From contig NW_026042434.1 in NCBI RefSeq assembly GCF_023856365.1, positions 201,501 to 265,500 on the forward strand: a stretch of 64,000 bases of DNA, given 5' to 3'. This document shows positions 29,471-44,453 of this stretch, piece by piece. The position numbers were made by a program, and so were the translations under genes. Under the pieces are notes generated by a model, which saw only the letters and a list, made by a program, of their open reading frames with translations, searched no databases and was not told where the DNA came from. The stretch's first letter is position 1. Each line of letters begins with the position of its first letter. This stretch comes from Brienomyrus brachyistius. Taxonomy: Eukaryota > Chordata > Actinopteri > Osteoglossiformes > Mormyridae.

Positions 29471-32400
29471 GCATATTAGCATAGCGTGTTAGTGTATTAG
29501 CATATTAGCATATTAGCATATTAGCATATTAGCATAGCATATTAGCATATTAGCATATTAGCATATTAGCATATTAGCATAGCATATTAGCATATTACCA
29601 TATTAGCATATTAGCATAGTATATTAGCATATTAGCATATTAGCATATTAGCATATTAGCATATTAGCATATTAGCATAGCATATTAGCATATTAGCATA
29701 TTAGCATATTAACATATTAGCATATTAGCATATTAGCATATTAGCATAGCATATTAGCATATTAGCATATTAGCATATTAGCATAGCATATTAGCATATT
29801 AGCATATTAGCATATTAGCATATTAGCATATTAGCATAGCATATTAGCATATTAGCATATTAGCATATTAGCATATTAGCATAGCATATCAGCATAGCAT
29901 ATTAGCATATTAGCATATTAGCATATTAGCATATATTAGCATATTAGCATATTAACATATTAGCATATTAGCATATTAGCATAGCATATTAGCATATTAG
30001 CATATTAGCATATTAGCATATTAGCATATTAGCATAGCATATTAGCATATTAACATATTAGCATATTAGCATAGCATATTAGTATATTAGCATATTAGCA
30101 TATTAGCATATTAGCATATTAGCATAGCATATTAGCATATTAGCATATTAGCATATTAGTATATTAGCATATTAGCATAGCATATTAGCATATTAACATA
30201 TTAGCATATTAGCATATTAGCATATTAGCATAGCATATTAGTATATTAGCATATTAGCATATTAGTATATTAGCATATTAGCATATTAGCATATTAGCAT
30301 AGCATATTAGCATATTAGTACATTAGCACATTAGCACATTAGCATATTAGCATATTAGCATATTAGCATAGCATATTAACATATTAGCATATTAGCATAG
30401 CATATTAGCATATTAGCATATTAGCATAGCATATTAGCATATTAGCATATTAGCATATTAGCATATTAGCATATTAGCATAGCATATTAGCATATTAGCA
30501 TATTAGCATATTAGCATAGCATATTAGCATATTAGCATATTAGCATATTAGCATATTAGCATAATAGCATAGCATATTAGCATATTAGCATATTAGCATA
30601 TTAGCATAGCATATTAGCATATTAGCATATTAGCATATTAGCATATTAGCGTATTAGTATATTAGCATATTAGCATATTAGCATATTAGCATATTAGTAT
30701 TGCGTGTTAGCATATTAGCGTATTAGCATATTAGCATATTAGCATGTTAGCATATTAGCATATTAGCATAGCATATTAGCATATTAGCATATTAGCATAT
30801 TAGTATAGCGTGTTAGTGTATTAGCATATTAGCATATTAGCATAGCATATTAGCATATTAGCATATTAGCATATTACCATAGCATATTAGCATATTAGCA
30901 TATTAGCATAGCATATTAGCATATTAGCATATTAGCATAACATAGCATATTAGCATATTAGCATAGCATATTAGCATAGCATATTAGCATATTAGCATAT
31001 TAGCATATTAGAATATTAGCATAGCGTGTTAGCGTATTAGCATATTAGCATAGCGTGTTAGCGTATTAGCATATTAGCATATTAGCATAGCATATTAGCA
31101 TATTAGCATATTAGCATATTAGCATAGTATATTAGCATATTAGCATATTAGCATATTAGCATAGCGTGTTAGTGTATTAGCATATTAGCATATTAGCATA
31201 GCATATTAGCATATTAACATATTAGCATATTAGCATATTAGCATATTAGCATAGCATATTAGCATATTAGCATATTAGCATATTAGCATACTAACATATT
31301 AGCATATTAGCATAGCATATTAGCATATTAGCATATTAGCATATTAGCATATTAGCATAGCGTGTTAGCGTATTAGCGTATTAGCATATTAGCATAGCGT
31401 GTTAGCGTATTAGCATATTAGCATATTAGCATAGCATATTAGCATATTAGCATATTAGCATATTAGCATATTAGCATAGCATATTAGCATATTAGCATAT
31501 TAGTATATTAGCATAGCATATTAGCATATTAGCATATTAGTATATTAGCATATTAGCATAGCATATTAGCATATTAACATATTAGCATATTAGCATAGCA
31601 TATTAGCATATTAGCATATTAACATATTAGCATATTAGCATATTAGCATAGCGTGTTAGCGTATTAGCATAGCATATTAGCATAGCATATTAGCGTATTA
31701 GCATATTAGCATATTAGCATATTAGCATATTAGCATAGCGTGTTAGTGTATTAGCATATTAGCATATTAGCATAGCATATTAGCATATTAGCATATTAGC
31801 ATATTAGCATATTAACATATTAGCATATTAGCATAGAATATTAGCATAGCATATTAGCATATAAGCATATTAGCATATTAGCATATTAGCATATTAGCAT
31901 AACATATTAGCATATTAGCATATTAGCATAACATATTAGCATATTAGCATAGCATATTAGCATATTAGCATATTAGCATATTAGCATATTAGCATAGCGT
32001 GTTAGCGTATTAGCGTATTAGTATATTAGCATAGCGTGTTAGCGTATTAGCATATTAGCATATTAGCATAGCATATTAGCATATTAGCATATTAGCATAT
32101 TATCATATTAGCATAGCATATTAGCATATTAACATATTAGCATATTAGTAAATTAGCATAGCATATTAGCATATTAGCATATTAGTATATTAGCATATTA
32201 GCATAGCATATTAGCATATTAGCATATTAGCATATTAGCATATTAGCATATTAGCATAGCATATTAGCATATTAGCATATTAGCATATTAGCATATTAGC
32301 ATATTAGCATAGCGTGTTAGCGTATTAGCATATTAGCATATTAGCATAGCATATTAGCGTATTAGCATATTAGCATATTAGCATATTAGCATAGCGTGTT

Positions 32401-35400
32401 AGCGTATTAGCATATTAGCATATTAGCATAGCATATTAGCGTATTAGCATAGCATATTAGCATATTAGCATATTAGCATATTAGCATAGTATATTAGCAT
32501 ATTAGCATATTAGCATATTAGCATATTAGCATATTAGCATAGCATATTAGCATATTAGCATATTAGCATATTAGCATAGCATATTAGCATATTAGCATAT
32601 TAGCATATTAGCATAGCATATTAGCATATTAGCATATTAGCATATTAGCATATCATATTAGCATATTAGCATATTAGCATATTAGCATAGCATATTAGCA
32701 TAGCATATTAGCATATTAGCATATTAGTATATTAGCATATATTAGCATATTAGCATATTAGCATATTAGTATAGCATATTAGCATATTAGCATATTAGCA
32801 TATTAGCATAGCATATTAGCATATTAACATATTAGCATATTAGCATATTAGCATAGCATATTAGTATATTAGCATATTAGCATATTAACATATTAGCATA
32901 GCATATTAGCATATTAACATATTAACATATTACCATATTAGCATAGCATATTAGCATATTAGCATATTAGCATATTAGCATATTAGCATATTAACATAGC
33001 ATATTAGCATATTAGCATATTAGCATATTAGCATATTAGCATATTAGCATAGCATATTAGCATATTAGCACATTAGCATATTAGCATATTAGCATATTAG
33101 CATATTAGTATATTAGCATAGCATATTAGCATATTAGCATATTAGCATATTAGCATATTAGCATAGCATATTAGCATATTAGCATATTAGCATATTAGCA
33201 TATTAGCATAGCATATTAGCATATTAGCATATTAGCATATTAGCATATTAGCATATTAGCATAGCATATTAGCATATTAGCATATTAGCATATTAGCATA
33301 GCATATTAGCATATTAGCACATTAGCATATTAGCATATTAGCATATTAGCATATTAGCATAGCATATTAGCATATTAACATATTAGCATATTAGCATATT
33401 AGCATATTAGCATAGCATATTAGCATATTAGCATATTAGCAAATTAGCATAGCATATTAGCATATTAGCATATTAGCATATTAGCATATTAGCATAGCAT
33501 ATTAGCATATTAGCATATTAGCATATTAGCATATTAGCATATTAGCATAGCATATTAGCATAGCATATTAGCATATTAGCATATTAGCATATATTAGTAT
33601 ATTAGCATATTAGCATATTAGCATATTAGCATAGCATATTAGCATAGCATATTAGCATATTAGCATATTAGCATATTAGCATAGCATATTAGCATATTAG
33701 CATATTAGTATATTAACATAGCATATTAGTATATTAGCATATTAGCATATTAGCATATTAACATATTAGCATAGCATATTAGCATATTAGCATATTAGCA
33801 TATTAGCATATTAGCATAGCATATTAGCATATTAGCATATTAGCATATTAGCATAGCTTGTTAGCATATTAGCGTATTAGCATATTAGCATATTAGCATA
33901 TTAGCATAGCATATTAGCATATTAGCATATTAGCATAGCATATTAGCATATTAGCATATTAGCATATTAGCATATTAGCATAGCATATTAGCATATTAGC
34001 ATATTAGCATATTAACATAGCATATTAGCATATTAGCATATTAGCATATTAGCATATTAGCATATTAGCATAGCATATTAGCATATTAGCATATTAGCAT
34101 ATTAGCATATTAGAATATTAGCATAGCGTGTTAGCGTATTAGCATATTAGCATAGCGTGTTAGCGTATTAGCATATTAGCATATTAGCATAGCATATTAG
34201 CATATTAGCATATTAGCATATTAGCATAGCATATTAGCATATTAGCATATTAGCATATTAGCATAGCGTGTTAGGGTATTAGCATATTAGCATATTAGCA
34301 TAGCATATTAGCATATTAGCATATTAGCATATTAGCATATTAGCATATTAGCATATTAACATATTAGCATATTAGCATAGCATATTAGCATAGCATATTA
34401 GCATATTAGCATATTAGCATATTAGCATATTAGCATAACATATTAGCATATTAGCATAACATATTAGCATATTAGCATAGCATATTAGCATATTAGCATA
34501 TTAGCATATTAGCATATTAGCATAGCGTGTTAGCGTATTAGCGTATTAGTATATTAGCATAGCGTGTTAGCGTATTAGCATATTAGCATATTAGCATAGC
34601 ATATTAGCATATTAGCATATTAGCATATTAGCATAGCATATTAGCATATTAGTATATTAGCATAACATATTAGCATATTAGCATATTAGTATATTAGCAT
34701 ATTAGCATAGCATATTAGCATATTAGCATATTAGCATATTAGCATATTAGCATATTAGCATAGCATATTAGCATATTAGCATATTAGCATATTAGCATAT
34801 TAGCATAGCGTGTTAGCGTATTAGCATATTAGCATATTAGCATAGCATATTAGCGTATTAGCATATTAGCATATTAGCATATTAGCATAGCGTGTTAGCG
34901 TATTAGCATATTAGCGTATTAGTATAGCATATTAGCGTATTAGCATAGCATATTAGCATATTAGCATATTAGCATATTAGCATAGTATATTAGCATATTA
35001 GCATATTAGCATATTAGCATATTAGCATATTAGCATAGCATATTAGCATATTAGCATATTAGCATATTAGCATAGCATATTAGCATATTAGCATATTAGC
35101 ATATTAGCATATTAGCATAGCATATTAGCATATTAGCATATTAGCATATTAGCATATCATATTAGCATATTAGCATATTAGCATATTAGCATAGCATATT
35201 AGCATAGCATATTAGCATATTAGCATATTAGTATATTAGCATATATTAGCATATTAGCATATTAGCATATTAGCATAGCATATTAGCATATTAGCATATT
35301 AGCATATTAGCATAGCATATTAGCATATTAACATATTAGCATATTAGCATATTAGCATAGCATATTAGTATATTAGCATATTAGCATATTAGCATATTAA

Positions 35401-38057
35401 CATATTAGCATAGCATATTAGCATATTAACATATTAACATATTACCATATTAGCATAGCATATTAGCATATTAGCATATTAGCATATTAGCATATTAGCA
35501 TATTAGCATATTAGCATATTAACATAGCATATTAGCATATTAGCATATTAGCATATTAGCATATTAGCATATTAGCATAGCATATTAGCATATTAGCACA
35601 TTAGCATATTAGCATATTAGCATATTAGCATATTAGTATATTAGCATAGCATATTAGCATATTAGCATATTAGCATATTAGCATATTAGCATAGCATATT
35701 AGCATATTAGCATATTAGCATATTAGCATATTAGCATATTAGCATAGCATATTAGCATATTAGCATATTAGCATATTAGCATATTAGCATATTAGCATAG
35801 CATATTAGCATATTAGCATATTAGCATATTAGCATAGCATATTAGCATATTAGCACATTAGCATATTAGCATATTAGCATATTAGCATATTAGCATATTA
35901 GCATAGCATATTAGCATATTAACATATTAGCATATTAGCATATTAGCATATTAGCATAGCATATTAGCATATTAGCATATTAGCATATTAGCATAGCATA
36001 TTAGCATATTAGCATATTAGCATATTAGCATATTAGCATAGCATATTAGCATATTAGCATATTAGCATATTAGCATAGCTTGTTAGCATATTAGCGTATT
36101 AGCATATTAGCATATTAGCATATTAGCATATTAGCATAGCATATTAGCATATTAGCATATTAACATAGCATATTAGCATATTAGCATATTAGCATATTAG
36201 CATATTAGCATATTAGCATATTAGCATAGCATATTAGCATATTAACATATTAGCATATTAGCATATTAGCATAGCATATTAGCATATTAGCATATTAGCA
36301 TAGCATAGCATATTAGCATATCAGCATATTAGCATATTAGCATAGCATATTAGCATATTAGCATATTAGCATATTAGCATATTAGCATAGCATATTAGCA
36401 TATTAGCATATTAACATATTAGCATATTAGCATATTAGCATATTAGCATAGCATATTAGCATATTAGCATATTAGCATAGCATATTAGCATATTAGCATA
36501 TTAGCATATTAGCATATTAGCATAGCATATTCGCATATTAGCATATTAGCATATTAGCATATTAGCATAGCATATTAGCATAGCATATTAGCATATTAGC
36601 ATATTAGCATATATTAGTATATTAGCATATTAGCATATTAGCATATTAGCATATTAGCATAGCATATTAGCATATTAGCATATTAGCATATTAGCATATT
36701 AGCATAGCATATTAGCATATTAGCATATTAGTATATTAGCATAGCATATTAGTATATTAGCATATTAGCATATTAGCATATTAACATATTAGCATAGCAT
36801 ATTAGCATATTAGCATATTAGCATATTAGCATATTAGCATAGCATATTAGCATATTAGCATATTAGCATATTAGCATATTAGCATAGCTTGTTAGCATAT
36901 TAGCGTATTAGCATATTAGCATATTAGCATATTAGCATATTAGCATATTAGCATATTAGCATAGCATATTAGCATATTAGCATAGCATATTAGCATATTA
37001 GCATATTAGCATAGCATATTAGCATATTAACATATTAGCATATTAGCATATTAGCATAGCATATTAGCATATTAGCATATTAGCATATTAGCATAGCATA
37101 GCATATTAGCATATTAGCATATTAGCATAGCATATTAGCATATTAGCATATTAGCATATTAGCATATTAGCATAGCATATTAGCATAGCATATTAGCATA
37201 GCATTTTAGCATATTAGCATATTAGCATATTAGCATATATTAGCATATTAGCATATTAGCATATTAGCATAGCATATTAGCATATTAGCATATTAGCATA
37301 GCATATTAGTATATTAGCATATTAGCATATTAGCATATTAGCATATTAGCATATTAACATAGCATATTAGCATATTAGCATATTAGCATATTAGCATAGC
37401 ATATTAGCATATTAGCATATTAGCATATTAGCATATTAGCATATTAAAATATTAGCATATTAGCATAGCATATTAGCATATTAGCATATTAGCATATTAG
37501 CATATTAGCATAGCATATTAGCATATTAGCATATTAGCATATTAGCATAGCATATTAGCATATTAGCATATTAGCATATTAGCATAGCTTATTAGCATAT
37601 TAGCATATTAGCATATTAGCTTATTAGCATATTAGCGTATTAGCATATTAGCATATTAGCATATTAGCATATTAGCATATTAGCATATTAGCATAGCATA
37701 TTAGCATATTAGCATATTAGCATATTAGCATATTAGCATAGCGTGTTAGTGTATTAGCATATTAGCATATTAGCATATTAGCATATTAGCATATTAGCAT
37801 ATTAGCATATTAGCATAGCATATTAGCATATTAGCATATTAGCATATTAGCATATTAGCATAGCATATTAGCATATTAACATATTAACATATTAGCATAT
37901 TAGCATATTAGCATAGCATATTAGCATATTAGCATATTAGCATATTAGCATAGCATATTAGCATATTAGCATATTAGCATATTAGCATATTAGCATAGCA
38001 TATTAGCATATTAGCATATTAGCATATTACCATATTAGCATATTACCATATTAGCAT
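29471..38057. repeat. ATTAGCAT satellite, block C (8.6 kb)
   Basis: Same satellite family. The 31,831-34,280 part matches 22,061-24,510 of block B landmark for landmark. The first kilobases also match block D at about 10,414-10,423 bp offset (AGTACATT marker at 30,317 and 40,731). Contains repeated AGCTTGTTAGCAT markers (near 33,855, 36,066 and 36,888). No gene is seen. Confidence 0.96.
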
Positions 38058-39892
38058 TGTAGGATCACACATGCACATATCACAAAGCTTAAATTCCAGG
38101 TGGCCTGAGACAAGGCCTACCCTGGTACGAGAAGGCACACATCGACCTAGGCCCCAAAGGGGGGGTTTTTGACCCCACACACATAGATAACCAGGGAGGC
38201 CAGCACTCCAACTTTTATTGCCCAAAGCTTTAACGACCTACAGATAGCAGAGTGGATCCCCAGGGACAGGGGCCCCTCGACTTGGCACACAACCCCCTCC
38301 CCAGACATCCTGCCTTACATACCACTCACCGAACGGACGAACACCCCAAAGAAAGTTTCTTTTAAGTTTGGCTTTTGTATATCTGTATATTTATTTACTC
38401 TTGACTACTAGTCTTAATATACAGATATGTACAGGTTATGTTCGAATGTGTCTTAACTTTTGGAGATTCTTTTTCTTTGTTTGACAAACCTTCTCCCCCC
38501 CTTTTCTTTGCCACATTCCTCGGCAACCCTTATCTGATCTTTGTATTCTACCATGCCTATCTAAGGGTAATATGTGCTTATGACATGAGAATATGTCATA
38601 TAATGTCTGTATAAAGGGTAATATCTGTTGAGGTACAACCTAAACCACCTGTACTATATACTGGTGTGAGTAATAGAACATAACATAATAGCATAATATA
38701 AGTAATCATTAATTAATCATCACAGATGGTATTTGGTGTGAACCGCTGGGCTGGTACAGCATGTTTGGTATCAAACCGAAGGAAAATCACTCCAGTTTCC
38801 AAATCTGGTCAATGGTTACCACAAAAGTGGATATATCAAAAGTTACACCAGCCTAATGAAAATCACCATTACCAGAGAAGTCAGTCTGGTCATAAATCCC
38901 AAAAAGACTGATACCGACCCCCTTCCGAAAGCCCGCCAAATGGATGGTCAGCCATTGGTCCAGGACTCAAATTCCTGGTCACTCCTAATCATGAACCTTA
39001 TGCTATAAAACCTGGCACCTCAGAACAAAGGAGAGAGAAAGGCGGAGAAAAAGAGAAGAACAAGGAGAAACAAGCAGCGTTCTTAAAGCCCGTCGGTGAA
39101 GACCCAAAGAACTGCAACTCAGCCCAAGCTTCACCAGAAGAAAGAACCGGAGGAACTCCACTCCAACAACCGCTGCAGACACCGCGCCTCCCTGAGAGCC
39201 ATCACCCATCAGCTCATCAGCCACTGCAACCAACTGCAAAGACCTCCTTCTTTCCTGCATCCAAGTAAACCAACTTCCTTTCCTTTCTAACAACCTGAAC
39301 TGTCCTATTCACCTGCTATATTCCTTTAGGTTTATAATCCTTACAAACTGCTTGCTTTGCAGAACAGTTTTTCCCTTTTCAGGTTAATCATTTTAAATCT
39401 GGTCATTGCATTTTCATGATTACATCGTTTGTGTCTATTCCGTTATTTCATGTTTATTGTTTGTTAGGTGTAATGTCTGTCTTATGTTAGTTGTAGGAAT
39501 AAATGCATGTCTTTTTACACAACTTCAGCCTCCGTCATTGAGTGCTCACAATAGTCCCTGCCTCTGTGCGATCTGGCTACTACGCTATGAAACCTCTAAA
39601 CTCGCCTGAAATATCGCGAGACTCTCTCTCATCGGCCGTGAGGGGAGCTTCGCTACCGATCGTTTACATTACCTGGTGACGCAGCTCGCTGGACGATACT
39701 GGTTATTAATGAATCCCATTTAAGTCTCACATTAACAGATATCGGGGATTCGCAATTGAGTTTGGAGGAGCCGACCATTCGGCATAACAATTGGTTAATA
39801 ATCAGCATTAAATAATAATTAATTAAAAGTTAATTAATTTCAAAACATATTGGTGGAGATATTAAAATTTACCTGAGCTAATAATTCCTACA
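38058..39892 (+). mobile_element. Solo-LTR-like element, copy 3 (1,835 bp)
   Basis: TG...CA element flanked by GCAT, lacking the 26-bp segment of copy 1. It shares private differences with copy 4 only: GTTTTTGACC for GTTTGTGACC, AATATGTG for AAGATGTG, ATCATGAACC for ATCACGAACC, and GCTATGAAACC for GCTCTGAAACC. Its left flank reads TTACCATATTAGCAT, as in copy 4. TATA box at 39,004, AATAAA at 39,498. Confidence 0.75.
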
Positions 39893-42800
39893 GCATATTA
39901 GCATAGCGTGTTAGTGTATTAGCATATTAGCATATTAGCATATTAGCATATTAGCATAGCATATTAGCATATTAGCATATTAGCATATTAGCATAGCATA
40001 TTAGCATATTACCATATTAGCATATTAGCATAGTATATTAGCATATTAGCATATTAGCATATTAGCATATTAGCATATTAGCATATTAGCATAGCATATT
40101 AGCATATTAGCATATTAGCATATTAACATATTAGCATATTAGCATATTAGCATATTAGCATAGCATATTAGCATATTAGCATATTAGCATATTAGCATAG
40201 CATATTAGCATATTAGCATATTAGCATATTAGCATATTAGCATATTAGCATAGCATATTAGCATATTAGCATATTAGCATATTAGCATATTAGCATAGCA
40301 TATCAGCATAGCATATTAGCATATTAGCATATTAGCATATTAGCATATATTAGCATATTAGCATATTAACATATTAGCATATTAGCATATTAGCATAGCA
40401 TATTAGCATATTAGCATATTAGCATATTAGCATATTAGCATATTAGCATAGCATATTAGCATATTAACATATTAGCATATTAGCATAGCATATTAGTATA
40501 TTAGCATATTAGCATATTAGCATATTAGCATATTAGCATAGCATATTAGCATATTAGCATATTAGCATATTAGTATATTAGCATATTAGCATAGCATATT
40601 AGCATATTAACATATTAGCATATTAGCATATTAGCATATTAGCATAGCATATTAGTATATTAGCATATTAGCATATTAGTATATTAGCATATTAGCATAT
40701 TAGCATATTAGCATAGCATATTAGCATATTAGTACATTAGCACATTAGCACATTAGCATATTAGCATATTAGCATATTAGCATAGCATATTAACATATTA
40801 GCATATTAGCATAGCATATTAGCATATTAGCATATTAGCATAGCATATTAGCATATTAGCATATTAGCATATTAGCATATTAGCATATTAGCATAGCATA
40901 TTAGCATATTAGCATATTAGCATATTAGCATAGCATATTAGCATATTAGCATATTAGCATATTAGCATATTAGCATATTAGCATAATAGCATAGCATATT
41001 AGCATATTAGCATATTAGCATATTAGCATAGCATATTAGCATATTAGCATATTAGCATATTAGCATATTAGCGTATTAGTATATTAGCATATTAGCATAT
41101 TAGCATATTAGCATATTAGTATTGCGTGTTAGCATATTAGCGTATTAGCATATTAGCATATTAGCATGTTAGCATATTAGCATATTAGCATAGCATATTA
41201 GCATATTAGCATATTAGCATATTAGTATAGCGTGTTAGTGTATTAGCATATTAGCATATTAGCATAGCATATTAGCATATTAGCATATTAGCATATTACC
41301 ATAGCATATTAGCATATTAGCATATTAGCATAGCATATTAGCATATTAGCATATTAGCATAACATAGCATATTAGCATATTAGCATAGCATATTAGCATA
41401 GCATATTAGCATATTAGCATATTAGCATATTAGAATATTAGCATAGCGTGTTAGCGTATTAGCATATTAGCATAGCGTGTTAGCGTATTAGCATATTAGC
41501 ATATTAGCATAGCATATTAGCATATTAGCATATTAGCATATTAGCATAGTATATTAGCATATTAGCATATTAGCATATTAGCATAGCGTGTTAGTGTATT
41601 AGCATATTAGCATATTAGCATAGCATATTAGCATATTAACATATTAGCATATTAGCATATTAGCATATTAGCATAGCATATTAGCATATTAGCATATTAG
41701 CATATTAGCATACTAACATATTAGCATATTAGCATAGCATATTAGCATATTAGCATATTAGCATATTAGCATATTAGCATAGCGTGTTAGCGTATTAGCG
41801 TATTAGCATATTAGCATAGCGTGTTAGCGTATTAGCATATTAGCATATTAGCATAGCATATTAGCATATTAGCATATTAGCATATTAGCATATTAGCATA
41901 GCATATTAGCATATTAGCATATTAGCATAGCATAGCATATTAGCATATTAGCATATTAGTATATTAGCATATTAGCATAGCATATTAGCATATTAACATA
42001 TTAGCATATTAGCATAGCATATTAGCATATTAGCATATTAACATATTAGCATATTAGCATATTAGCATAGCGTGTTAGCGTATTAGCATAGCATATTAGC
42101 ATAGCATATTAGCGTATTAGCATATTAGCATATTAGCATATTAGCATAGCGTGTTAGCGTATTAGCATATTAGCATATTAGCATAGCATATTAGCGTATT
42201 AGCATAGCATATTAGCATATTAGCATATTAGCATATTAGCATAGCATATTAGCATAATAGCATATTAGCATATTAGCATATTAGCATATTAGCATATTAG
42301 CATATTAGCATAGCATATTAGCATATTAGCATATTAGCATATTAGCATAGCATATTAGCATATTAGCATATTAGCATATTAGCATATTAGCATAGCATAT
42401 TAGCATATTAGCATATTAGCATATTAGCATAGCATATTAGCATATTAGCATATTAGCATATTAGCATATTAGCATATTAGCATAGCATATTAGCATAGCA
42501 TATTAGCATATTAGCATATTAGCATATTAGCATATATTAGCATATTAGCATATTAGCATATTAGCATATTAGCATATTAGCATATTAGCATATTAGCATA
42601 GCATATTAGTATATTAGCATATTAGCATATTAGCATATTAGCATATTAACATAGCATAGCATATTAGCATAACATATTAACATATTACCATATTAGCATA
42701 GCATACTAGCATATTAGCACATTAGCATATTAGCATATTAGCATATTAGCATATTAGCATAGCATATTAGCATATTAGCATATTAACATATTAGCATATT

Positions 42801-44453
42801 AGCATATTAGCATATTAGCATAGCATATTAGCATATTAGCATATTAGCATAGCATATTAGCATATTAGCATATTAGCATATTAGCATATTAGCATAGCAT
42901 ATTCGCATATTAGCATATTAGCATATTAGCATATTAGCATAGCATATTAGCATAGCATATTAGCATATTAGCATATTAGCATATATTAGTATATTAGCAT
43001 ATTAGCATATTAGCATATTAGCATATTAGCATAGCATATTAGCATATTAGCATATTAGCATATTAGCATATTAGCATAGCATATTAGCATATTAGCATAT
43101 TAGTATATTAGCATAGCATATTAGTATATTAGCATATTAGCATATTAGCATATTAACATATTAGCATAGCATATTAGCATATTAGCATATTAGCATATTA
43201 GCATATTAGCATATTAGCATAGCATATTAGCATATTAGCATATTAGCATATTAGCATATTAGCATAGCTTGTTAGCATATTAGCGTATTAGCATATTAGC
43301 ATATTAGCATATTAGCATATTAGCATATTAGCATAGCATATTAGCATATTAGCATAGCATATTAGCATATTAGCATATTAGCATAGCATATTAGCATATT
43401 AACATATTAGCATATTAGCATATTAGCATAGCATATTAGCATATTAGCATATTAGCATATTAGCATAGCATAGCATATTAGCATATTAGCATATTAGCAT
43501 AGCATATTAGCATATTAGCATATTAGCATATTAGCATATTAGCATAGCATATTAGCATAGCATATTAGCATAGCATTTTAGCATATTAGCATATTAGCAT
43601 ATTAGCATATATTAGCATATTAGCATATTAGCATATTAGCATAGCATATTAGCATATTAGCATATTAGCATAGCATATTAGTATATTAGCATATTAGCAT
43701 ATTAGCATATTAGCATATTAGCATATTAGCATATTAACATAGCATATTAGCATATTAGCATATTAGCATATTAGCATAGCATATTAGCATATTAGCATAT
43801 TAGCATATTAGCATATTAGCATATTAGCATATTAAAATATTAGCATATTAGCATAGCATATTAGCATATTAGCATATTAGCATATTAGCATATTAGCATA
43901 GCATATTAGCATATTAGCATATTAGCATATTAGCATAGCATATTAGCATATTAGCATATTAGCATATTAGCATAGCTTATTAGCATATTAGCATATTAGC
44001 ATATTAGCTTATTAGCATATTAGCGTATTAGCATATTAGCATATTAGCATATTAGCATATTAGCATATTAGCATATTAGCATAGCATATTAGCATATTAG
44101 CATATTAGCATATTAGCATATTAGCATAGCGTGTTAGTGTATTAGCATATTAGCATATTAGCATATTAGCATATTAGCATATTAGCATATTAGCATATTA
44201 GCATAGCATATTAGCATATTAGCATATTAGCATATTAGCATATTAGCATAGCATATTAGCATATTAACATATTAACATATTAGCATATTAGCATATTAGC
44301 ATAGCATATTAGCATATTAGCATATTAGCATATTAGCATAGCATATTAGCATATTAGCATATTAGCATATTAGCATATTAGCATAGCATATTAGCATATT
44401 AGCATATTAGCATATTAGCATATTACCATATTAGCATATTACCATATTAGCAT
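39893..44453. repeat. ATTAGCAT satellite, block D (4.6 kb)
   Basis: Same satellite. Its left part follows block C in order (AGTACATT marker, then the TAGTATTGCGTG marker at about 41,119, then AGAATAT). Its right part matches the end of block C (AGCTTGTTAGC near 43,266, TTAAAATATTAG near 43,833). About 4 kb of the middle of block C is missing, with an odd junction near 42,650-42,720. No gene is seen. Confidence 0.95.
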
